Shown in pieces: positions 25,185-36,090 of a stretch of 64,000 bases of DNA. Every line of letters starts with the position of its first letter. The stretch's first letter is position 1. The notes beneath the pieces are model-generated. The model searched no databases and was not told the DNA's origin. It saw nothing but the letters and a program-made list of their open reading frames with translations. Position numbers and translations under genes: made by a program. This stretch comes from Pardosa pseudoannulata (lineage: Eukaryota > Arthropoda > Arachnida > Araneae > Lycosidae): positions 89,314,890 through 89,378,889 of the forward strand of contig CM063508.1 in assembly GCA_032207245.1 (NCBI GenBank), read 5' to 3'.

Positions 25185-25430
25185 CTTTAAATGAAACAGT
25201 CTTTGAGAGAGCTTTTTATAGAGTACATTCATAGACGTACACACACATATATATATTTCGAAATTTTAAACCAGAAGGTGGGGTCAATTTCGATTCTAAA
25301 AGCTTTTCCAAAATAATTGTATTCGACATCGGAGACAACCTCAGCTCCATTTTGTTTTCAACTCTATTTTTTACGTTGCCAGTCACGGAAAAGTATAAAA
25401 ACAGTCAAATCAATATCGAGCTCGCGACAA
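25185..25430 (+). repeat. Diverged interspersed repeat with coding-like frame, copy 2
   Basis: Aligns with the complement of 1-290. The plus-strand frame gives SLNETVFERAFYRVHS, a stop, then FKPEGGVNFDSKSFSKIIVF and DIGDNLSSILFSTLF. About four-fifths of positions seem shared with copy 1 by eye. The protein family is not recognised. This copy is interrupted by a stop and is a pseudogene-like remnant. Confidence 0.55.
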
Positions 25431-25479
25431 AGGGGTGTGCTGGTGATCATCCACAATATTCCCACAAATTTATCTTTTT

Positions 25480-25955
25480 GAAAATTTTAATTTGATTGCA
25501 GTACTGAGTTTGGTTCAACTTTAGATTTTTTTTTCTTCTTCCCATTTGGCAATATTAATTCAGATAAACTGACATTGTTGAGTGGTCGCTTTAAAAATTC
25601 AATTATTTGGGTGATAGCAGCGTTTTGTTTATTTTAAACTTCCATCTTAAATGCAATTGTAAATTAATTTATGTTATACGAAAGAAAATATGTTTAAATT
25701 TTAAAATAACTATTTTTCTATTTTGATTTCTTATTTCCTTATGTTTATTCTTAACATTTAATATGTACAAATACACACGAGCCCCAAAATGCCTTTCATG
25801 ACGCAGGATTTCAGATTGTTTTAAGCAACTAGAATGATTAAACCTTAATTCTTAATTAAACTATGCGTATTATTGGTATCTCTGTCATAGTATCAGTATT
25901 TTTTACGAAAGTTAGTCAATTATGAAAATGCGGCCCGCCAGCCCTAACAGGGCCA
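25480..25955. repeat. Old interspersed repeat, copy 1 (pairs with 43265-43710)
   Basis: Shares AAACTGACATTGTTGAGTG, GAGCCCCA, TTTnAAGCAATT/ACTAGAATGA and AATTATGAAAnTGCG with 43265-43710 in the same order and spacing. Strongly diverged. The GCGGCCCGC-type end recalls the interior of hAT elements, but no ends or target duplications could be placed. Confidence 0.5.
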
Positions 25956-28373
25956 GGATACTTTTACAAAAAAAGGGCAGTTTCAGTTAAGTGAAAGGGA
26001 GCTGAGTAACAGGGCACTTTTCGCGTGTTGAGACTATATATAAGTAATGTGTAAAAACGGTTCATGTTAAATCTTTAAAAGTATCACTTAAAATAACTTA
26101 AATAATAATCAGCTTTCTAAGTTCCTGCGTTTTCACCCCCTCCCCCCCAAAGAATATTGAAAAAATACAGGACAAGCAAATATATTCGGAAAAAAGTAGG
26201 GCGGGGTGCCTTTTAGAAAACGTTAAACATAAACACTACCTTACAAGTTAGAATTTTTTGGTTTACCCAACCCCCCCTCCCAAACCTCTCATAAAAAAAA
26301 GAAAAAAAAATTCGTGTACGCCACTGTTTCCTGGAGGGAAATATCTTTCTCTTGATAGTTATAAAAAATAGCTTTCTATATATAGGCAATATATTTCACT
26401 GATAATTAGATAATTCGAGGTATCTTGATTTATATAATCACACCAAATGGCACGTGCAAGGTGCTGAAGTAAACTATAAAGAGTACATCGAAAAAAATGT
26501 AAAAGAACAATAGCATCAAATTTAATATGATTACATAAATATCACATAATATATATAATTAATTTATTAATTATATAATTACCTTTGAACCCTTTTTTTC
26601 CAAGAAAAGATTAAAATAACGATAGGTTATAATTTCTTCAAGTGCAAACCGTGTAAGTCTGATAAAGATAAAATCAACTACAAAAACATTTAGTTTGAAA
26701 TGGTCGTCACTTTAAAAGAAACCGAGCACTTGTTTATCAGGAAATAGAACAACAAATAAAAAACTGCTGACGACAAAAGCAAACCGAGAGTAAAAAACAA
26801 CATCAGCTTGTTTTCGAATGAAATCAGGGGCGTAGCGAAAAATTTTCCATGGGAGAAGCGGGGTTCACATTTCAATTTATATTATAAAAAATAGTACTGT
26901 AATTCTTATACATATATGTAAAAAGCAGATTTTGTGAAAAAGGATTAAAATACCTTATTTTTCTCCTTCGCATCGTTAGTGGTGGGAATTTATGCAGAAT
27001 AAAATTGATATATAATTATCAAATAAACAAACAAATAGAATTTTTAATTTGCGATTAATTATAAAACTACAAAATGAGTACTCATACTCAGAAAACATTT
27101 TTTACAACAGCTTACTTTTCTACCATTTACTAATAGTAATAAAATTTTAAATAGATCATAACCGAAAATACAAAAATTGGGAGACTGGCAGTATTTGCCA
27201 TTATGATAAAAAGAGTTTGAAGTGAAAAACGAAGATCAACCGTTATAAATTCAAGATATGGAAACTGATATTCAAAATTATAAAGTATGCAAGTATGCTC
27301 GTTGTCGCCTTAATGCTACTTAAGGCAGTAAATAAGTACAACGTGTACTCAAGAAACTAAAAATAGATTGATTCAGATAAAATGTGAAATTATATCTTAC
27401 TTTGAATATGTTAAAGTTGTTATAAATATCAGTATAACGTTACAAAGCACAAGAAGAAACAAGAAATTTAAACTATGTTTAATGTCAAAATCACGAGAAT
27501 ATTTTCGTTAGCAGGAGAATAAGTAGTAAAAATGTTTTAAAGGTTTTAAAAATTTAAAAAATAAAAATAACAAATTATTTTTTTCTAATAATTTTCCTAT
27601 TTTCTTTTCACCCGACACAACTGCCCAAGTCATTAGATACATATAAAAACATCACCTGTTTAATTAGTTATACAAAATGAGGATACGTGATTCATTCTGA
27701 AACTTTTCGGGCACAGAATAAGCTCCAATCTCACCCCCCCCCCACCACACAGATACATACTTGTCTATTGTTAAAAAAGTGATAAATCAGTAAAAAGTAA
27801 TCTTTTCTAAGATTAAAAAAGAAAATTGAAGTTATGATCCTGAAATTTGTATTTTCTTATTTGATACTAAGTCTTAGCCGCTCGATAATTTGAGAAAGAA
27901 TCTCGATACGTTTTTTTATAATTAACAGCGTCTCAAACATAAATACATTTGTTTTCGAATAAGACTGATTATTATAAGTTAAGCGTTAAATGCGCATAAA
28001 TCATTTCTAATTTTAATTCAATAGTTTTTAAAGGGGTAATATATTGAATAATACTCTGCGTTACAAATAATAAATAAAGAGGATAGATTATTAATAATAG
28101 AGGATTTATTATTACTATCTCAATATTTATTATTAATATAGAGATATTAATAATAAATATATATAAATATTTTTCAAACTCCCATAATTGAATACAGATT
28201 AAAAGTCTTTTAAGGTCTATTATATAATCCATTTATTTATATTTATTATATGATACATAGAATATGTAATATATATTATTTATTAACGAATACAAAGTTT
28301 TTTTCCTAAAAAAAATATTAATAAAATTTTCAGACTGTATTTAATTGAATACTGATTAAAAATCTTTTAAAAG

Positions 28374-28427
<54 letters not shown>

Positions 28428-28610
28428 GCTTATGAATAATTAAAATGTATTTATTTACAGGGTTTAGAAAAAAAAAAGTTTTATTGGTTTTCTTTTTTTT
28501 TAAATCAAATATTAGATGTGTTTTTTCAGAAAACTTAATAATTATTTCATATTATTAATAAAAAACCTAATAGATTTAATTCGGAGCTGTATGATAATTT
28601 TTCTTTTTTA
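25956..28610. other. AT-rich stretch without gene; partial hAT-like ends
   Basis: Isolated hAT-type ends occur: GTGTACGCCACTG ending near 26329 and CAGGGGCGTAGCG starting at 26825. Partner ends and 8-bp duplications could not be found, so whole elements are not called. An AT microsatellite lies at 28375-28421. A run of C at 27727-27737 is a homopolymer. Confidence 0.45.
28375..28421. repeat. (AT)n microsatellite
   Basis: Uninterrupted alternating TA of about 46 bp. Confidence 0.97.
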
Positions 28611-28611
28611 C

Positions 28612-28739
28612 TTTTTTTTTCTGTCACACGAAGGTTATTTTATACCGAGAATTTTAAAGCCGATTTTAGACGATTACTAACCTCTATATGTCAGCTGTAG
28701 GTTTTAAACACGTGGTACCAGAAGGCAAAACTATACCGG
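28612..28739 (-). repeat. Highly decayed SINE family 1 copy
   Basis: Matches the family body in order: CACACGAAGGTTA (consensus CACGAGGGCTA), ACCGAGA, TAAAGCCGATT, and GTGGTACCAGAAG in the head. A 49-base poly-A follows directly. Divergence is high, so it is one of the older copies. Confidence 0.5.

Positions 28740-28788
<49 letters not shown>
28740..28788. repeat. Poly-A run of about 49 bases
   Basis: Uninterrupted A tract directly after the decayed SINE. Length in an assembly is unreliable for such a run. Confidence 0.97.
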
Positions 28789-28790
<2 letters not shown>

Positions 28791-31680
28791 CGCTATATTG
28801 ATATATTACTCATCATAAATTATAATTAATAAATTTATGCACCATACTTATTCGAAAAACTGCTTTAAAAAATTGAAGTATGATTACATGCATTTTATTA
28901 TACAAAAATTGCAGACATTTTTTTTCATATATAACTGAAAGGAGGCTTTACTACTTTAGCCCTTTAAATGGAATAGTAACACAAAAAGGAAGAATTTTAT
29001 AAGCCATGAAAAGTGTAGACAGTATAGAAACACAAACACTAAAAATAAATAAATAAAAAATAAACAGAAATAGAGGCTTAATTAAAGAGTATTATAAATA
29101 TATTAAAAAGCCTGTCTCAAACATACCGTTACGAAATGATCTAGAAGTGCAAATCAGATCCAGAAATCAGATCCTGCTATCCATAATAAATTAACCATTT
29201 TGCCTTATGAATGTACTACAATAAATTCTTGGGGGAAAAAATCTTTTTAAATGCCAGAAGATTTTTTTTCTCCTAACTCGCCCACCCGAATAAAACAAGG
29301 TTCATTTTAATGAATCTTTTTTAACTATCAGAATCCACCTTTTATTTGATGCTTTGCTTTCTTCTTTTAAAATAATCTTTATAGATTGTAATTTAATTCT
29401 TTGAACACTTAAACTAGCGTCACGAGGAAGATTTTGTGTTACCAGTAGCTACGTTATATAAAGCTTTTTGATTCCCGAAAGATGACTGATTCGAAAACAA
29501 AAACACCTAAACTTGGAGTCAAAATACATGGGCTGCAGGTAATAATCTTTACTTTTCATTTCGAGATAAATTGTTCATACACAACTTTAAAAAATAGTAT
29601 TACAATGACGTTAAAAAAACAATAATTCTACAGGATAAATGCAAGTAAATTAGATTATATTAAAATCAATGTATTTAACACATTAACAAAATTCCCTTTC
29701 AGAATTTAAGGTATTTAATAGATTAAATTGAAGAAAACATCTAATTTAATTTATGAAAAAAATATTTAATATTAAAAACTATCCAAACAAATACATTCTT
29801 TTTACGAAGCCACTAAGTACTTTTCAAAAATTTTAAGTAGTTCAAATTTAAAAATTAAAATAACAATTCTTGTAAATAATTGCAAAAGCATACCTAAAAA
29901 AATAATAACTTTCAAACTATTGTTTTTTTTATCGATTAGCTTTAAAAAACGGTTTATTGAAATACCATTTATTTATTTAAATGCTGATAAATAGAGTTCT
30001 AACGCATTTAAACAGGATGAGCTTATCTAACCCGCTTATCTTTTGTTTGATGCACGACAAGCACTATCTGAGGTTATGCAAGAATGAATAAAACAAAGTA
30101 ATTAAAGAAGAGTCCCAACAGTGACCACAAAATAGGTTATACGATTACTCCACTGAGATGTTTCGTTGGAGCTATGCAATATTTGACGGCGATGATTCAC
30201 GGAAATGAGTGGAATTCCGTAAGCGCTTTTTAAAGTTTCTGGAAAGTAAATATGCGCATACATTAACAAAACATGCATGGGCAAAGAGGAGAGCACACAA
30301 GGAAAATATTTTCATTAGAAAACTGCGGTTTATTTTTTTTAAAAAAGATCACGTAAAATTAAATACATAATAATTTTATGAATGACACCCGTTTTTTTCT
30401 TACTTTTATTTTTCAGCTTTGAAAAGGAAAGAGTTTAAACTGGCGGCAATGAATTTGGATTTTTAGTTCTTTGATAATAATTTTTACACACAATTTACCA
30501 AAAAAATTAACTATTCCAACGAGGACTTCTTGTTCAAGCCCTGAAACAGGATATATATATTGATCGATTATATATATATATATATATACATAGAGAGAGA
30601 GAGATAGAATGAAGTCGTTTTGTTTCCGGTGTTGATGGTCACGTGACAGGGCGAGAGATTTTATTCCATTAGATGATGGAACGTGTATTGTGCCGTAAGG
30701 CCTAAGATAGCTGTACGCATTTCGATATGGAAATAAAAGTTTCTGGTTACGACTACTTTACGATTATTGTGATTGGTGTCGAACTTCTGAATATGTTCCA
30801 CACGACTGGCCTATAGTGTGTTTTTAACGCAAATTTGTAACAATGAGATGGCATTTTGGCAAAATTTCTCATTTTAATTGCAGGACTTACATTTTTCTCA
30901 GTAGTCGGTCCATGGGACACAGGTTGCGGATAATTCAGGGTGAATGATGTACATACACTTAGTGTCTGCCTGAAACACACGTATTGAAGCATAAAAATGC
31001 ATTCAGTTAAATGACTAGCATATATCTTCGGTTAAATGTTCTAACAGATATTCATACAAATAATTGCTTTAGATACAAAACACGGTTTAATAGCAAATTA
31101 TATACAATTAATTTGATTTTTGGAATTCTTACTGATTTTATATCTTTACACATGCAATTATCATATCTACAATTATAACATTTATGTAAATTTCCTTACT
31201 TGTTCTATTTAGTAATTTTACATTTTGTCAAAGGAAAAAGAATACTTAACTACAAAGTACAAAGAAGTTCTACATCCTTAAAATAATTTACTTGAGGAAT
31301 ATAAAAATTGCCATGAAATGTTAACACAAGAATTCACATCTCAGACTATATTTTTGTCCAATTCTGATCTCATAACAATAATAACGGTCGCCGTTATTAT
31401 TAAATAATAATATTTGACAACTGTTGAATAAAATTATATTACATATCTAAGAACTAATATGAATGAGATAAAATAAACATATATTTAAATTCCACATAAA
31501 TGTCAATTTAGCGTTATTAAAAATGAAATATAAACGAAGAATAGAAAGAAAAAAAATCAAATTTTTAATTTAAGAGCTAAAGATTGGATTACCATGCAAA
31601 AAAGGAATAACTTAATTAAATAGCACCAAGCAGGAATGTGAAATCAAAATTAATAACTGCATTAAAATTTCAGAATTAGC
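28789..31680. other. AT-rich stretch without recognisable gene
   Basis: AT/GA microsatellite at 30550-30606, followed by a palindromic E-box GTCACGTGAC at 30638-30647. Minus-strand frames at 30102-30296 and 30753-30992 have no recognisable domains. On the minus-gene model this would be intron. Confidence 0.5.
30550..30606. repeat. (AT)n(GA)n microsatellite
   Basis: Two AT tracts split by TGATCGATT, then a (GA)n run ending near 30604. Confidence 0.9.
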
Positions 31681-31689
31681 GGAAATGCA

Positions 31690-31890
31690 AGGTTTCATTG
31701 ATTTCGACGCCTTCTATCATATGACGGTTACATCCTGCGAGTTTTCAATATTGTTTTTGTTCTTCTACCCGCGCCTAGCTCTGACGTCATTTACTGAGCT
31801 TACCGCCCATTGGCGGAAGTGTTGATGACATCATCGACAACGGACGCATCGCTGTTGCCAGCAGTCACGCTTTACTACAAATTATGGGAG
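31690..31890. promoter_or_regulatory. GC-richer promoter-like patch with CRE and CCAAT
   Basis: A less AT-rich 200-bp island containing a perfect CRE palindrome TGACGTCA (31782-31789), an inverted CCAAT box (ATTGG, 31809-31813) inside CGCCCATTGGCGG, and TGACATCA (31826-31833). CREB/ATF proteins bind TGACGTCA and NF-Y binds CCAAT (established). On the minus strand GGCG|GTAAGC near 31806 could serve as a splice donor, which would make it an alternative first exon. Direction and target are not settled. Confidence 0.4.
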
Positions 31891-32379
31891 ACTAAAGGTG
31901 TATGAGCGAAAGACAAAAAAAAAGTTACGGTTGTCATTGTAATGGTATATTTATTAATTTTCCATTGCATGGAAAATTAAATGACCCAAAAGTATAATAA
32001 AATATATCAATGTATACATTGTTTTAAAACTAAAAAAAGGAAATAATGCTCTGAAATTATATACTAATATATAAAATGTTTCCTCGGTCTACTTAAAACT
32101 TCTTAATGTAACCCGATTTTCGAAATATTAATCGAATATAAAAGACAGACTGATATAAAAAAACCTAAGCAGGTTGTTAGACGTACGATGAATTTATCAA
32201 AACCAACTAAGATTTACAAAATAACTCTCACACACATTTTAGATTATTCCAAGGTAAATTCTAAAGATGAAAAGCAGTCACGTTAATTACACAATTTAAA
32301 TATAGATGAATTATTATTTAAAATTTAAACTGACTTTAATTGGATAAGAGAGTTGATATGAAAAACGAATATTGATACC

Positions 32380-32760
32380 GTGCTATGCCATCCACAGCTG
32401 AGTATTATTCCACATAAAACGTGTATAATTTAAATGTATATACAACATAAAAGGAGAAAAATCTTGATGGTGACAGACCAATGGTTATCCTATAATATCT
32501 CAAAGTCAATCCACAAACACTGGGAAGAGAAGACAAATGTCCAAAAGTTACTCACAGTTCATATACTAAAAACAGCAGCGAGATCCACAACAAAATCTTG
32601 CGTCGGTATGGACAACAGCTGTGGAATGCTAGAGAATTTAAGAAAACCAGTCACTTTATAAGCTGACCCTAGTGCGCATGGCAATATCTAACTAACGCAA
32701 AATGAGTCATGGGGAATTCCCATGATTCACTGATGTCATGTCGCTTGGTCATTCAGACAT
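32380..32760. promoter_or_regulatory. Regulatory-type cluster: AP-1, kappaB and CRE-like sites
   Basis: Within 36 bp: TGAGTCA (AP-1, 32703-32709), GGGGAATTCCC (palindromic kappaB, 32711-32721), TGATTCA (32723-32729) and TGATGTCA (CRE-like, 32731-32738). AP-1 binds Jun/Fos dimers and kappaB binds Rel proteins such as Dorsal or Relish in arthropods (established). The surrounding ~380 bp is less AT-rich than its flanks. The 75-codon plus-strand frame at 32434-32661 has no recognised domain; I do not call it a gene. Confidence 0.35.
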
Positions 32761-33048
32761 GCAGCAGGGTGGTTTGAGGGTTACCACCCATCAACGTCAA
32801 TATAAAATAACTTTTACTATAATTGGCAACATACCAATGCTGGTAACAAAACGTATTAACTACTCCTCAGTTTTAATAACCACTGAAAGGATCAGTAGGC
32901 AGTAATTGAGTACTTAGCACTGTTAGTGAACGATACTTGTTTCTAGGAAAAAAGGATACATTCAAATTCATTAAAACTAAATTTCACAGCCCTAAAATTA
33001 TTGTGTTAATATTCTTCGGCTCAGTGGATGTTAACTTACCCTTACAAA

Positions 33049-33214
33049 CAGGGGCGTATGCAAGGGGGGTTAAGGGTTTAAACACCTCCCTTGAGCTCAG
33101 ACAAAATGGCAAAAATAAAAGTTTTAGTAGAAATTATGCGGGCTATATTTTTTAGATGTTCAGGGTGTTGATAATGAACCCCCCCCCCTTGAAAAAATTC
33201 TGCGTTCGCCACTG
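33049..33214. mobile_element. Mini-hAT (non-autonomous, 166 bp)
   Basis: The left end is CAGGGGCGTATGCAAG and the right-end complement is CAGTGGCGAACGCAG. The 8-bp duplications are CTTACAAA (33041-33048) and CTTATAAA (33215-33222), one mismatch. It has no coding capacity; the interior is a G-rich then C-rich short spacer. Typical of a miniature hAT that depends on transposase made elsewhere. Confidence 0.8.
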
Positions 33215-34970
33215 CTTATAAATAATTTACTGTTTTTTTCCCCCTAAAATGGATTTGAGGAGAGTCGATTTATTCCGGATATTAAAACTTTTGATTTTAA
33301 GTATTCCAGGAATACAGTAAATAATACTTTTCGAAAGAAAACCCGATTTGTGATATCTATGTACATTTGTATGCTTATATAGAAGCACTTAAACAAAAAA
33401 ACTTCTAATCACTTGGTGCAATATAACCACTCTCAGAAAAAATTGTTCATATACATATTACATTTCAATTTTCAAGCTCTGCCAGCATAAAAGAAAAACA
33501 CTGAGATAGAAATTTCTTTAAAAAGTAATAAATTACAGCATATCTTTGCAAAACTTATTTTTATAGAATAAATGCTTAAAATATAGCTTCCTTAATTCAA
33601 ATTCACCTCATTAACGAGCCTTGGTAGATAATTAATTTACATTAAATTCCAATTAAAAATTACCTTAGAGTAGGTTGCAGAGAAACGTTTTTTTCAACTG
33701 CAGTTAATAACATATGATGCTGCAATTACTGTACGTTACACTTCCTGCATGACGACGCATTAAAGAAAAAAAAAAAAAAAAACTCCAAAGATTCCAAAAT
33801 TCTTTCAGGTTTTCTCGAATATTTCCAGGAAAACATTTTTAAATCGATTTTTATAGGTAGTGATATTGCAAAAAAATATTTTAAAAATAGTTTTTTAATT
33901 CTTTCGTTGAAAAATAATTTTCTAGGTAAATATTTTAAATGAAATAGTCAAGCGTATTAATACATTTATTAGCAAAAGTTAAAAATTAAATAATCATCTA
34001 TAGTTGATATAAAATATTTTAAATGTGAATAAAAATGAACATACCTTTAATATAACTTCTACAAGAGTTTCAATCTCAAATTTAGGAATTTTATTAATAT
34101 ATATCCAGATGTATGAAACATGTTGGAAGATCTACAAAACAAAAAGAGAAATACATAAATATTTAATTCGAAACCGTAGACTAAATATAAAAAATATACA
34201 AATTTAATTGAATTGTTGATAGACCATGTAATATTTAAAGGGAGATAAAATAAATTGTGGAATGAGATAATTTACAATAAATATATAATATAGACAAATT
34301 GATAAACTCGGTTTATTTTATACGGCCGATAAAGCTGTTTGAAAAATAATGTCAAATCATGCAACCAAGTAATTTACGCAGAATAGACTACTTATTTCGT
34401 ATTTAACTTCGCACTGAAAAAGAACTTTCGTAACGTTTTAAGCATTACACCATTACCACACCAAGGGAAACTTTTAGAAACAATTTCAAACTGAATAGAA
34501 TAATTTGTTAAGAAATGTTCACTGTAATAATGATGGAAAAAGTTCAAATTATTAAAAAAATATATTAAAGTTATGTTTTGCAACTTGAAGAGAGTGATCC
34601 GAATTTACGCCACTTAATAATTATTAAATATTTTACTGATATCAAGCGTGTAGATTAAACTTAAAGAATAAAATATGGAAACATACATATAAGAGTAGTT
34701 ACGAATTAATAATTATAAACCTGCGATTACAGAATGAAAACCGGTAGAGAGGTTTTAACTATCGAAACCACATCATCACAAGCACCGATAAAATACTTTT
34801 GACGTTATGCAGCGTTTACTATAAATACGTTAAATCTGAACGTTAATGTTCTTCAGTAAGGAGTCACAGATAAAATGTGTAAAAGGATTTGATAATTATT
34901 ATAAAACGGAATCTTAGCAAGACTATAGAGTGAAACTATTAATCTTTAACATGACTTTATAAAATGGAAC
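33215..34970. other. AT-rich stretch without gene
   Basis: No recognisable coding content or repeat. Poly-A of about 18 bases at 33764-33781. Confidence 0.55.
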
Positions 34971-34977
34971 GCAAAGA

Positions 34978-35013
34978 TGACGTCATAGATCATGACGTCA
35001 TACCATGACGCAA
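34978..35013. promoter_or_regulatory. Triple CRE-type cluster
   Basis: Perfect TGACGTCA palindromes at 34978-34985 and 34993-35000, then TGACGCAA at 35006-35013. Start-to-start spacings are 15 and 13 bases. TGACGTCA is the CREB/ATF site; TGACGCAA is an AP-1/C-EBP hybrid type. Two perfect 8-base palindromes this close are very unlikely by chance in AT-rich DNA. It lies about 0.8 kb inside the putative first intron of the minus-strand transcription unit, where an enhancer is plausible. Confidence 0.5.
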
Positions 35014-35768
35014 CAACATGGACGGAAACTATCCGTCACAGACGGTGAATAAATTGCAGATTATATAAGTAACTATCGTTTTCTAAAATACCAAAAAAGA
35101 ACAATTTTTTTAATAATTAAAAACATAAAATTTGGTTAGATAATTGTTTTAGTTACCCTAAATAATTTATTTTACGCAATTCAAAAAGTTAATTAAATGC
35201 CTAAAATCAGTCTATTCCCTTTAAAATAATGTAATTTCACCAACATTACGGAATATCTTTGAAGAAACTGCATACAAGAGATTTTCCACAACTATTTTTT
35301 ATAAAACACGAAACCGTAACTTATTAAAATCTAGTTTCGAAATTACATAAAATTTGTAACTATCAAATTTAAAATAGTAACGAAAAATTCACCTCAGTAA
35401 TAATTTGATATTTTATCTTGAATTATAAGTTACCATAATATGAGAGAAAATATTAATTATCTTAGAGAAAACATTTTCACCACATTTCATTTTCATTGTA
35501 GTGCGGTAATGATTGTTTAAGAACTACTGCATAATGTAGATTATAAAATAAAATTATTTTCAGATCACTTACTTTATGCTGTAATACATCGTCGTCATAA
35601 AATATCACATTCTGTACTTGCAGGCTGAATGTACGATACCATAATTTTAGGATACCAAAGTTTTAAAATGTCGCACTATAATTTCATTCAATTCATTTCA
35701 ATAATTAAATCAAACTTAAGTTGTAGTTTGAAGAGAATTCCTCCGAAATATGAATCTACGCAACATAC

Positions 35769-35960
35769 CTGAAGAGTGACAGACGAGAACGGAATTTAGC
35801 ACACAAACGCGCAAAAATGTTCCACAATCCACATCTTTCTCGAACGACGGCTCTAAGTTCACTGTCCCTTAGCTTAGCACCTACCCCAATGAAACGCGTC
35901 AGCCGAAAAGAGCAGACAGCAGATTCTGTCTGCCGCTTGCGACCCATTCATTGAACTGCC
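35769..35960 (-). CDS. Candidate first exon, minus strand, unknown product
   Basis: Downstream of a promoter-like patch, the minus strand has an ATG at 35947-35945 that opens 59 codons plus two bases (MGRKRQTESAVCSFRLTRF onward), ending at a good donor CAG|GTATGT (exon end 35769). The segment is CpG-rich compared with the AT-rich flanks. The peptide is arginine-rich with no recognised domain, so the region may instead be untranslated leader whose frame is open by chance. The exon start is not defined; an initiator-like GGCAGTTC is at about 35955-35962. Another donor-like string (GGG|GTAGGT) lies inside. Confidence 0.35.
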
Positions 35961-36090
35961 AAGTCTCTTCGGTTCTCAGAACTCTAGGATCTAGCAACGC
36001 TCCTATTGGATGTCTGCGCAGACGTCTGCCCAATTGTGGCTGTCGATAGATCGTCTGCGCCGACGATCCAATCAAAGACCTCGTTTCTCG
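35961..36090 (-). promoter_or_regulatory. CpG-rich, TATA-less promoter-like region with CCAAT boxes and palindromes
   Basis: Three CCAAT boxes (ATTGG at 36005-36009, CCAAT at 36030-36034 and 36068-36072) sit among overlapping 12-base palindromes GTCTGCGCAGAC (36012-36023) and GCAGACGTCTGC (36018-36029). A further inverted repeat GATCGTC/GACGATC spans 36049-36068 around TGCGCC. The TGCGCA cores resemble NRF1-type sites. CCAAT clusters plus CpG-rich palindromes within 100 bp of a spliced exon are typical of a housekeeping or neuronal promoter; direction is taken from the donor at 35769. Bidirectional activity is possible. Confidence 0.5.

Noticed and set aside
26309..26850. Whole hAT element between GCCACTG (26329) and CAGGGGCGTAGCG (26825)
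   Set aside because: The ends face away from each other and flanking 8-bp duplications do not match; they belong to two separate, incomplete elements.
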